Shown here: piece by piece, positions 1 to 5,217 of the stretch
Numbering within the stretch: the first letter of the stretch is position 1
How the letters are laid out: each line of letters begins with the position of its first letter
Source: Candidatus Treponema faecavium
Lineage (GTDB): Bacteria > Spirochaetota > Spirochaetia > Treponematales > Treponemataceae
Length of the DNA stretch: 5,501 nucleotides
Assembly: GCA_019113455.1 (NCBI GenBank)
Contig: DXHG01000213.1
Span: 1-5,501, forward strand
Reading direction: 5' to 3'
Program-made: the position numbers and the translations under genes
The notes under the pieces: generated by a model
The model's input: the letters and a program-made list of their open reading frames with translations, nothing else
What the model was told of the DNA's origin: nothing
The model's database searches: none

Positions 1-1242
1 CTGCGCCGGAGCACGCAGCCCTTCGCCGTGCTCCCACGCGCTTTGTTCAATGCGGGTGCGAAGCAGAAGCCCGCCGGGCAGCCGTTCCGTCAGCGGAGCA
101 GCTGTCACCGCGTCATCGGCGGGCGGCAGCTCTGCAAGTATTGCCGGAACGTCTTCCGGCCTGATTTCCGCAACAACGGCGGCGTTTGACCAGCGTGAGT
201 CGCGGCCTGAGGCTGACATGCCGTTTACGACAATCTCGCCTGCGCCGCTCATCGCAGGCACTACAAAGCCGCCCGGACACATGCAGAACGTATATACGCC
301 GCGGTTTCCGGCCTGTGCGGTCAGCCGGTATTCCGCAGCCGGAAGGCCGTCTGTTTTTCCGTGGTACTGAATCATGTCTATGAGCGCACGCGGATGCTCA
401 ACGCGTACGCCTGCGGCAAACGTTTTCGGCTCAAGACAGCGCGGCGCACAGGTGCCAAGCATGCGGTATATGTCGTTTGCGGAATGCCCCGCGGCAAGAA
501 TCACCGCCTCGCCGTACACGCGCCGCAGCGCGCCGGTATCCGTGTCCGTTACCTCAACGCCGCACACGCAGCCGTCAGTATCCCGCAAAAGACCCGTACA
601 GCGGCTGTTAAAATGCAGTTCTCCGCCGAACGACGCAGCGGCGCCGCAGAGCGCCGTTATCACTGCGGGCAGTTTGTCGCTTCCGACATGCGGATGCGCG
701 TCAGTCAGTATCGATTCGGGCGCGCCGAAATGATGCAGTATGCGAAGGATTTTCTGCGTGTCGCCGCGCTTTGTCGAGCGCGTATAGAGTTTTCCGTCAG
801 AAAACGTGCCCGCGCCGCCTTCGCCAAAGCAGTAGTTTGAATCAGCAGGCACGTGTTCGCCGCGCATAAGAGCGGCAATGCCGCCGCGGCGGCGGTCAGT
901 GCGCGGCCCGCGTTCTATTAAAACCGGCGTAATGCCGTCTTCAAGCAGGCGCAGGCACGCGAACATGCCGGCAGGCCCACAGCCGATGACGATAACGCGC
1001 CTGTCAGCATCTGCGTACCGCCATTCAGGGAGCGCCGCAGGTTCAGGCGTTTCTCCGATATAGACCGTATAGCGCAGATGCAGCTTTACCGTGCCGCGCC
1101 GCGCGTCAACCGATCTCTTTCTGAATACGCACGCGCTGATGTCAGAAACGCTGCAGCCGGCTTTCTGTGCGGCAAGCCGCCGTATATAGGGTATATCATG
1201 CTCCTGTTCAGGGCGCACCGTTACCGATACATCGAAAACCAT
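1..1242 (-). CDS. COG2509-type NAD(P)/FAD-dependent dehydrogenase, 3' end cut by window edge
   Basis: An open frame runs unbroken from an ATG at 1242 to the left edge (414 codons, no stop), so the C-terminus is missing; relatives are commonly about 450-540 residues. Residues 1-80 form an N-terminal domain typical of the family. A Rossmann FAD-binding loop follows at 83-95 (VIVIGCGPAGMFA; G87, G89, G92) with an acidic residue, E110, ending the second strand. Further hallmarks are a Gly-rich stretch at 136-155 (FGEGGAGTFSDGKL), VILAAGHSANDIY at 247-259 (second dinucleotide-contact region), a CMCPGGFVVPA segment at 320-330, and NGMSASGRD at 340-348, which is highly characteristic of COG2509. It is predicted to be a cytosolic flavoprotein; the physiological substrate of the family is not established. 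The start was chosen because family proteins begin with this kind of MxFDVxVTVRPE strand and a promoter lies immediately upstream. There is no Shine-Dalgarno, so the mRNA may be leaderless. It is divergent from the antiporter gene. Confidence 0.9.
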   Translation of the reverse strand, partial: MVFDVSVTVRPEQEHDIPYIRRLAAQKAGCSVSDISACVFRKRSVDARRGTVKLHLRYTVYIGETPEPAALPEWRYADADRRVIVIGCGPAGMFACLRLLEDGITPVLIERGPRTDRRRGGIAALMRGEHVPADSNYCFGEGGAGTFSDGKLYTRSTKRGDTQKILRILHHFGAPESILTDAHPHVGSDKLPAVITALCGAAASFGGELHFNSRCTGLLRDTDGCVCGVEVTDTDTGALRRVYGEAVILAAGHSANDIYRMLGTCAPRCLEPKTFAAGVRVEHPRALIDMIQYHGKTDGLPAAEYRLTAQAGNRGVYTFCMCPGGFVVPAMSGAGEIVVNGMSASGRDSRWSNAAVVAEIRPEDVPAILAELPPADDAVTAAPLTERLPGGLLLRTRIEQSAWEHGEGLRAPAQ

Positions 1243-1249
1243 AGCCGCC

Positions 1250-1278
1250 AGTATAGCGCATAAAAAAAATATACGCAA
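1250..1278 (-). promoter_or_regulatory. Sigma70-type promoter of the COG2509 gene, placed for a leaderless mRNA
   Basis: Read on the minus strand, TTGCGT (1278-1273) and TATACT (1255-1250) are separated by exactly 17 bp. The -10 box ends 7 nt before the A of the ATG at 1242, so the expected transcription start falls at 1243-1242, essentially on the start codon. The spacer contains an A/T run. The boxes are visible in the sequence; promoter activity is inferred. Confidence 0.65.
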
Positions 1279-1293
1279 ATTCCTGCAAATGTA

Positions 1294-1344
1294 CTGACGA
1301 GAAAACCGATTTCAGCTATACTGTATCATTATATATAGTATACT
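1294..1344 (+). promoter_or_regulatory. Promoter region of the K+/H+ antiporter gene, with two TATACT boxes
   Basis: CTGACG (1294-1299) and TATACT (1317-1322) are spaced by 17 bp and form a good sigma70 promoter, giving a leader of about 42 nt. A second TATACT lies at 1339-1344, exactly 22 bp downstream and in a similar context (TATACTGTnnCnTT both times), but it has no recognisable -35 box. The second copy may be an alternative start giving a leader of about 20 nt, or half of an operator. The minus-strand -35 box of the divergent gene ends 15 bp upstream, so regulators bound here could affect both genes. Confidence 0.6.
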
Positions 1345-1370
1345 GTTACTTTACGTTTTTAAGGAAAAGC

Positions 1371-2831
1371 ATGGCCAGCAACCTCTTACTCGTCTTCGGG
1401 ATGCTCATCGTAGTCGGAACGTTCTCTTCGCGCATAAGCACCAGATGGGGCGTTCCCGTACTCCTGATATTCCTTGCAATCGGTATGATTGCCGGTTCCG
1501 ACGGTCTCGGGCTCATAGACTTAAGCGATTACACACTTGCCCGCGACATAGCCAATATCGCGTTGATCTTTATCCTCTTTGACAGCGGCTTTAACACAAA
1601 GCGTTCGCATCTCAAAAAATATTTCGGTCCGTCGCTGCTTTTAGCAACAGGCGGTATCATCGTTACCGCGGCTATTCTCGGCGTGCTTATTCACTTCCTT
1701 ATCGGTATGCCGTGGCTCAACTCGCTGCTGCTCGGCTCCATTATCTCGTCTACCGACGCGGCAGCCGTGATGACGATTCTGCGCGAACGTCCGGTAAAAA
1801 CGCACGTGTCGTCAACACTTGAAATAGAATCAGCTGCAAACGATCCCATGGCGATTCTTTTGACGCTCTTTATGATAAACCTGATTCAGAACGCCGGTTC
1901 AGCCGACATTCAGGACTACTTCATGTTCACCGCGCGGCTTCTCTGGCAGTTCGGAGGCGGAATCCTTGCTGCGCGCGCCGTCAGCGTTATCGCCATCTGG
2001 CTGTTCAACCATTTTGAAAACGACAATCAGTCGCTTTTTTATGTGCTGTACATCGGCATCGCGCTTGTTACGTACGGTCTTGCCGACAGCATCCAGGCAA
2101 ACGGAACTATCGCGATTTTCTTCTGCGGGTACTGGCTCGGCAATTCGGAGTTTGTGTTCAAACGCGGCGTCAGCCACTTTATCGGCGGCATTTCAACGCT
2201 TGCCAACATGTGCGTGTTCCTCCTGCTCGGTATCCTTGTCTATCCGTCTTCAATGGTTACAGTGTGGCAGCAGGGAATTCTCCTTGCCGCGGCGCTGATA
2301 TTTATTGCGCGGCCGCTGACTGTCTTTTTGTGCCTGCTGCCGTTTAAATACTCGCGCGCGGACAGTCTCTTTATCAGCTGGGGCGGTCTCAAAGGCGCCG
2401 TTCCTATCGTACTCGCGACGTATCCGGCCGCATACGGCCTTGACTCAACGGGATTTATCTTTAACATCGTGTTTTTTGTTGTTGCGCTGTCATGCCTGCT
2501 GCAAGGCACAACGCTCACGTCGCTGGCAAAAAAGCTCACTCTTTCCGTGCCCAAAAAACAGCACTCGCCCTACTCACTTGAGCTGTTTGCGCTTGATAAG
2601 ACGGATTTTGACGTCGTGGACATTCAGATTCACGAGGATTCGCCATGGAACGGGAAAACTATCGCGCAGCTGCATATACCCGATGAGCTTGTGATTTCTT
2701 CCATGGTACGAAACGATAAAATCATTACGCCGCGCGGGCACACGACGCTGCAGAATAACGATATTCTCTTTATTATGGGGCCGCCGACAAAAATAGCAGA
2801 GCTCGGCTTATCCCCGACAGAAGAAGACTGA
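1371..2831 (+). CDS. nhaP2: K+/H+ antiporter, NhaP2/CvrA type (CPA1 exchanger plus RCK-C domain)
   Basis: This 486-residue inner-membrane protein is predicted to exchange K+ (possibly also Na+) for H+ and so help control cytoplasmic cation levels and pH. Residues 5-385 are almost entirely hydrophobic helices of a Na/H-exchanger domain. Within them lie the family signatures SSTDAAAV (126-133, acidic D129), STLEIESAANDPMA (148-161, with the N157-D158 pair of electroneutral CPA1 exchangers), ARPL (313-316) and GGLKGAVPIVLA (338-349). These match my recollection of E. coli NhaP2/CvrA closely. Residues 403-480 form a soluble TrkA-C/RCK-C ligand-binding domain (VDIQIHEDSPWNGKTIAQL ... NNDILFIMG). 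At 486 residues it is shorter than E. coli CvrA (about 578) and lacks the extra CorC/HlyC-like tail, ending soon after RCK-C. The start is supported by AAGGA at 1361-1365, 5 nt before the ATG. It is monocistronic, with a terminator at 2895-2919. The ion actually transported cannot be told from sequence. Confidence 0.93.
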   Translation: MASNLLLVFGMLIVVGTFSSRISTRWGVPVLLIFLAIGMIAGSDGLGLIDLSDYTLARDIANIALIFILFDSGFNTKRSHLKKYFGPSLLLATGGIIVTAAILGVLIHFLIGMPWLNSLLLGSIISSTDAAAVMTILRERPVKTHVSSTLEIESAANDPMAILLTLFMINLIQNAGSADIQDYFMFTARLLWQFGGGILAARAVSVIAIWLFNHFENDNQSLFYVLYIGIALVTYGLADSIQANGTIAIFFCGYWLGNSEFVFKRGVSHFIGGISTLANMCVFLLLGILVYPSSMVTVWQQGILLAAALIFIARPLTVFLCLLPFKYSRADSLFISWGGLKGAVPIVLATYPAAYGLDSTGFIFNIVFFVVALSCLLQGTTLTSLAKKLTLSVPKKQHSPYSLELFALDKTDFDVVDIQIHEDSPWNGKTIAQLHIPDELVISSMVRNDKIITPRGHTTLQNNDILFIMGPPTKIAELGLSPTEED

Positions 2832-2894
2832 AAAGCTTGAGCACCTGCTCCGCCGCCAATCTGTTTTGCCGCGGTTTTCTTCTGCGGACAAAAA

Positions 2895-2919
2895 AGAAGC
2901 CGGCCTCTCGCCGGCTTTT
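2895..2919. terminator. Strong rho-independent terminator, likely bidirectional
   Basis: A perfect GCCGGC/GCCGGC stem (2899-2904 with 2910-2915) closes a CTCTC loop and is extended by A-T pairs on both sides. On the plus strand it is followed by TTTTA, which ends the antiporter transcript 64 nt after its stop codon. On the minus strand it is followed by TTCTTTTTTG, an even better U-tract, so it would also stop transcription arriving from the right: the candidate small RNA and any read-through from tyrA. Confidence 0.85.
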
Positions 2920-2997
2920 ACAGGCAGCTGTGCAAATGCAGTTGTTTCAGACATTCACAGTGCCATACGCATATATCCCGCAGTGCGGGTGATTATG

Positions 2998-3048
2998 TCA
3001 GCAGTATTTGCCTCTTAAGAGGCATGGCGTTTCGGGCGGATTTTCCAT
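2998..3048 (-). CDS. Possible 16-residue micropeptide inside the candidate small RNA
   Basis: An ATG at 3048 opens a 16-codon frame ending in TGA (MENPPETPCLLRGKYC). It is preceded by AAAGGAGG (3060-3053), nearly the full anti-Shine-Dalgarno complement and one of the strongest ribosome-binding sites in the window, although the 4-nt spacing to the ATG is a little short. The peptide has two cysteines (C9 and C16), a Pro-rich N-terminal half and a basic C-terminal half, and no membrane segment. It has no run of a single amino acid as in classical attenuator leaders, and no gene follows before the terminator, so a leader-peptide role is unlikely. An overlapping 23-codon frame begins at the ATG at 3064 but lacks a ribosome-binding site. 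The frame could be coincidental; the ribosome-binding site is the main argument for it. Confidence 0.4.
   Translation of the reverse strand: MENPPETPCLLRGKYC
3009..3024. repeat. Perfect 16-bp palindrome
   Basis: TGCCTCTTAAGAGGCA is a perfect 16-bp palindrome inside codons 9-14 of the 16-residue ORF. As RNA it folds into a 6-bp stem with a UUAA loop. As DNA it could bind a dimeric regulator. Its first arm (GCCUC on the minus-strand RNA) can also pair with the GAGGC inside the Shine-Dalgarno of that ORF. Confidence 0.7.
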
Positions 3049-3078
3049 TCGGCCTCCTTTCCATGCAGTATACTATGG

Positions 3079-3120
3079 TTCTATAACGAAACGGCTGCAC
3101 CGTTACATCATCTTATAGAA
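3079..3120. repeat. Nested inverted repeat at the start of the candidate small RNA
   Basis: The 8-bp arms TTCTATAA (3079-3086) and TTATAGAA (3113-3120) flank a second inverted repeat, AACGG-CTGCA-CCGTT (3090-3104). The outer arm overlaps the predicted transcription start near 3116. It may therefore act either as a DNA operator beside the -10 box or, if transcription starts further upstream than predicted, as a closing stem of the RNA. The symmetry is visible; the role is inferred. Confidence 0.55.
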
Positions 3121-3122
3121 GC

Positions 3123-3180
3123 AGTATAGCACACATTCCAAAGAATGCAAGCTTTTTTTTAAAAAAAATATACATTTTTT
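3123..3180 (-). promoter_or_regulatory. Strong extended -10 promoter with UP-like A/T tract
   Basis: On the minus strand, TTGCAT (3150-3145), a 16-bp spacer and TATACT (3128-3123) are preceded by TG at the extended -10 position (TGC directly before TATACT). Upstream of the -35 box lies T8 followed by A8 (3168-3153) and a further A6 run (3180-3175), the position and composition expected of an UP element. This architecture resembles promoters of highly expressed stable RNAs. It lies downstream of tyrA and points away from it, so it cannot serve the tyrosine operon. A further TATACT at 3072-3067, without a convincing -35 box, could give a short leader in front of the 16-codon ORF. Confidence 0.6.
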
Positions 3181-3226
3181 GCGCCGCAGGCAGCACAGCG
3201 CGGCCGGTGCACGCGGGCTTGCGTGC
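3161..3226 (-). terminator. Possible weak terminator region of the tyrS-aroF-tyrA operon
   Basis: After the tyrA stop the minus-strand transcript can form a GCACGC/GCGTGC hairpin (3226-3221 with 3214-3209), then a GCCGC/GCGGC stem with a 12-nt loop (3204-3200 with 3187-3183), then an A6...T8 stretch that could form an A-U hairpin. The T8 run (3168-3161) is not directly adjacent to a GC stem, so this is not a canonical terminator. Read-through to the strong terminator at 2895-2919 is possible. Confidence 0.3.
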
Positions 3227-3257
3227 CGCATACCTCGTATATGCCGCCGCGCAGGCT

Positions 3258-4166
3258 TTATGCCGACGTTTCCAGGCGGTTCATCGCGGAGCGCCGTTCG
3301 CGCACGTTTTCAAGCGCGTTCATTAACTGTTCCGCGTCGCCACTTTTGATATAGCCTGAGAGGCTGTCAAGCTCCGCCCTAAACGCGTCTATCTGGGACA
3401 AAAGCATATCCCTGTTTTCCAAAAAGAGCTCAGTCCACAGCGGCGCGTTTATCATCGCTATGCGCGTCAGATCCTCGTAACTGCCGCCGCCAAACTCGGT
3501 AATATGGCAGTCTTCTGCGCTTGCAACAAGCGCCGAGGCAATCACGTGGCAGAGCTGGCTCGTAAACGCTATTTTTCGGTCATGCGTTTCAACGGATGTT
3601 TCGATAATACGCGAAAAACCGATTTCCGTAACAAGGTTTTTCAGAAACGCGATATGTGCCGGAGAGTTCTCTGGCTGCGGCATGAGGATGTAATTGCGCC
3701 CGTAAAAAATCTGCGCGCTTGAATGGGCGTATCCTTCTTTTTCGCTTCCCGCCATCGGATGACCGGGAATAAAATCCGCACCTGATGCAAACACACCGGA
3801 CAGGCCGTCAGCAACAATGGATTTGACGCCCGCGATATCCGTGATAATCGCCGTCTCCTTAAAAAACGACGCGTTGTCAAGCAGAAACTGCCGTGTCGCC
3901 TGCGGGTACAGGCAGATATACACCACGTCGCACAGCGCAAGCATTTCATGCACCGCCTCAGGCTGCCAGCCGCCGTCTATCACGCCTTCAGTCTGCGCCT
4001 GCACCAGCACGGCGGCACTGCGGTCGCACGCAAAAATCCTTCCCTGGGCCCCGCACGCATTGACGATTGAAGCGCGGAACGCTTTTGCAAGCGAACCTCC
4101 CATTAGACCGAGACCGACAATGCCGTAGGAGAGCTGCGCCGCCGTACTGCGAAACGAGGCGCTCAT
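3258..4166 (-). CDS. tyrA: Prephenate dehydrogenase
   Basis: This 302-residue cytosolic enzyme is predicted to oxidise and decarboxylate prephenate to 4-hydroxyphenylpyruvate, the branch step towards tyrosine. The N-terminal Rossmann domain has GLGLMGGS at 18-25 (G18, G20, G23); D48 in FACD at the end of the second strand suggests NAD+ over NADP+. DIAGVKS at 110-116 and GHPMAGSEKEGY at 135-146 are family signatures; H136 corresponds to the catalytic histidine of the GHPxAG motif. The helical C-terminal domain has THDRKIAFTSQLCHVIASAL (194-213) and GGGSYEDLTRIA (226-237), whose R235 is expected to bind the prephenate carboxylate. There is no ACT domain and no chorismate mutase fusion, so it is the short monofunctional form and would depend on feedback control elsewhere. 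The ATG at 4166 overlaps the aroF stop by 4 nt (ATGA), implying translational coupling; GAAGG (4180-4176) lies 9 nt upstream. A cyclohexadienyl (arogenate-using) specificity cannot be excluded. Confidence 0.93.
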   Translation of the reverse strand: MSASFRSTAAQLSYGIVGLGLMGGSLAKAFRASIVNACGAQGRIFACDRSAAVLVQAQTEGVIDGGWQPEAVHEMLALCDVVYICLYPQATRQFLLDNASFFKETAIITDIAGVKSIVADGLSGVFASGADFIPGHPMAGSEKEGYAHSSAQIFYGRNYILMPQPENSPAHIAFLKNLVTEIGFSRIIETSVETHDRKIAFTSQLCHVIASALVASAEDCHITEFGGGSYEDLTRIAMINAPLWTELFLENRDMLLSQIDAFRAELDSLSGYIKSGDAEQLMNALENVRERRSAMNRLETSA

Positions 4167-5194
4167 ATGCTTCTGCCTTCAACGGCGGCATAGCGGGCAA
4201 GCACTGCCGCAAGCTCCGCAAACTCGTCAGGCGTCAGAGACTGCTCGCCGTCGCAGAGCGCACATTCAGGATTGTTGTGTACTTCTGTCATAATGCCGTC
4301 TGCTCCTGCGGCAACCGCTGCCTTGGCAAGCGCCGGCACCATCCAGCTTACACCGCACGCGTGGCTGGGATCAACGATAACCGGCAGGTGGCTTTCTTTT
4401 TTGAGAAACGGAATTGCACTCACGTCAAGCGTATTGCGCGTATACTGATCAAAACTTCTGATTCCGCGTTCGCAGAGAATCACGTTTTCATTGCCTGCCG
4501 CCATAATGTATTCAGCCGACATGAGCAGTTCCTTTACGGTGGAGGCAAGGCCGCGCTTAAGCAGAATCGGCTTTTTGCAGCCGCCCACTTCTTTGAGTAG
4601 ATCAAAGTTCTGCATATTGCGCGCGCCGATTTGGATAATGTCCACATCGTCAAACAGCTCAAGCTGCGACACGGCCATAAGTTCCGTTACGACCGGAAGT
4701 CCGGTCAGCTTTTTTGCCGCAAGCAGCATCTCAAGACCCTGTTTTCCCAGTCCCTGAAAGCTGTACGGAGACGTGCGCGGCTTAAACGCACCGCCACGCA
4801 AAATCCGCGCCCCCGCCGCTTTTACCGCCTGCGCAATGCCTGTCAGCTGTTCCTCGCTTTCTATGGAACACGGCCCCGCAATCAGCGTGGCACTGCCGCC
4901 ACCGATACGAACAGGCTCGCAGCCCGGCTCGGCGGTGCCAACGGCAATCACTGTGTCTTCCGGATGGAACGCGCGGTTTGCCATTTTATACGGTGCCTGT
5001 ACGCGCATTACGTTGTCAACGATGTGATAGGCGCGCAGGCTGTCTTCGTTAATGCGGGCGGTGTCGCCAACAAGCCCGATAATCGTGTGCCCGACGCCGC
5101 GCGATTCGTGAATCCCCAGTCCCTGCGCCTTAAGCATGCCGATAAATGCGTCTATGTCGCGCTGCTCGGCGGCAGGTTTTAAAACTACAATCAC
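4163..5194 (-). CDS. aroF: 3-deoxy-7-phosphoheptulonate (DAHP) synthase, type I-beta with N-terminal regulatory domain
   Basis: This 343-residue enzyme is predicted to condense phosphoenolpyruvate and erythrose 4-phosphate to DAHP, the entry step of the shikimate pathway. Residues 1-70 form a ferredoxin-like regulatory domain (MIVVLKPAAEQRDIDAFI...), as in the Thermotoga maritima enzyme (about 338 residues), where it mediates tyrosine feedback inhibition. The catalytic TIM barrel follows from about 95. It holds IAGPCSIES (105-113), RGGAFKPRTSPYSFQG (133-148), LLKRG (211-215), VDPSH (274-278), MTEVH (302-306) and CDGEQSL (314-320). The four metal ligands expected from the T. maritima structure are all present: C109, H278, E304 and D315. 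All key residues are intact, so it should be active. The start is GTG at 5194, supported by AAGGAG 9 nt upstream. It lies 23 bp after tyrS and overlaps tyrA by 4 nt; the neighbours make a tyrosine-sensitive isoenzyme likely. Confidence 0.95.
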   Translation of the reverse strand: MIVVLKPAAEQRDIDAFIGMLKAQGLGIHESRGVGHTIIGLVGDTARINEDSLRAYHIVDNVMRVQAPYKMANRAFHPEDTVIAVGTAEPGCEPVRIGGGSATLIAGPCSIESEEQLTGIAQAVKAAGARILRGGAFKPRTSPYSFQGLGKQGLEMLLAAKKLTGLPVVTELMAVSQLELFDDVDIIQIGARNMQNFDLLKEVGGCKKPILLKRGLASTVKELLMSAEYIMAAGNENVILCERGIRSFDQYTRNTLDVSAIPFLKKESHLPVIVDPSHACGVSWMVPALAKAAVAAGADGIMTEVHNNPECALCDGEQSLTPDEFAELAAVLARYAAVEGRSI

Positions 5195-5202
5195 AGGTTA
5201 GT

Positions 5203-5209
5203 TCTCCTT
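5203..5209 (-). promoter_or_regulatory. Ribosome-binding site fixing the GTG start of aroF
   Basis: AAGGAGA on the minus strand lies 9 nt (counted from AAGGAG) before GTG at 5194, within the 23-bp tyrS-aroF gap. No ATG lies nearby, and the GTG yields the MIVVLKP N-terminus expected for this family. No promoter or terminator is visible in the gap, so the genes are probably cotranscribed. Confidence 0.75.
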
Positions 5210-5217
5210 ACTGCAGT

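Larger units (their letters stand above)
2895..3116 (-). ncRNA. Candidate structured small RNA of about 220 nt, unknown family
   Basis: A strong extended -10 promoter (3123-3150) fires leftwards into this stretch and a strong terminator closes it, with no long gene between. In transcript order it contains an interrupted hairpin AACGG/CCGTT (3104-3100 with 3094-3090), a GCAUGG/CCAUGC pairing (3066-3061 with 3027-3022), a palindromic hairpin (3024-3009), a GACAU-AA-UCAC/GUGA-AUGUC stem (2999-2989 with 2958-2950) enclosing a CCGC/GCGG hairpin (2988-2978), and the terminator hairpin. It also carries a 16-codon ORF with a very strong ribosome-binding site. I checked by eye for hallmarks of SRP RNA, tmRNA and common riboswitches and saw none; 6S RNA cannot be excluded. 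Transcription and 5' end are inferred. It could alternatively be a processed 3' UTR of the tyrA operon. Confidence 0.45.

Noticed and set aside
361..840. 159-codon plus-strand open frame opposite the COG2509 gene
   Set aside because: It is antisense to a clearly conserved flavoprotein, its Arg/Ala-rich translation resembles no family, and no ribosome-binding site supports it.
2832..2890. Possible extra hairpin (CCGC...GCGG) just after the antiporter stop
   Set aside because: It is only four pairs with an 11-nt loop and no adjacent T-run; the strong terminator at 2895-2919 is sufficient.
3014..3064. 23-codon minus-strand frame starting at the ATG at 3064, overlapping the 16-codon ORF
   Set aside because: It has no Shine-Dalgarno, and the strong AAAGGAGG lies downstream of this ATG, so the ATG at 3048 is the better start.
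3001..3127. GCAGTAT occurring three times (3001, 3065, 3121), suggesting a direct-repeat array
   Set aside because: The spacing is irregular (64 and 56 bp), and two copies are explained by TATACT -10 boxes read on the other strand.
2890..3130. Known RNA families (SRP RNA, tmRNA, common riboswitches) for the intergenic transcript
   Set aside because: None of their hallmark sequences are visible, for example the SRP GGUCAGG/GGAAGGAAGC core or a tRNA-like CCA end; the identity is left open pending a covariance-model search.
4067..4600. Long plus-strand frame of 177 codons opposite tyrA and aroF
   Set aside because: It is a shadow of two confidently identified enzymes; the translation is Arg/Cys-rich and has no family motifs.
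4631..5182. 183-codon plus-strand frame opposite aroF
   Set aside because: It is antisense to the DAHP synthase, whose catalytic and metal-binding residues are all intact; it is a compositional artefact of GC-rich coding DNA.
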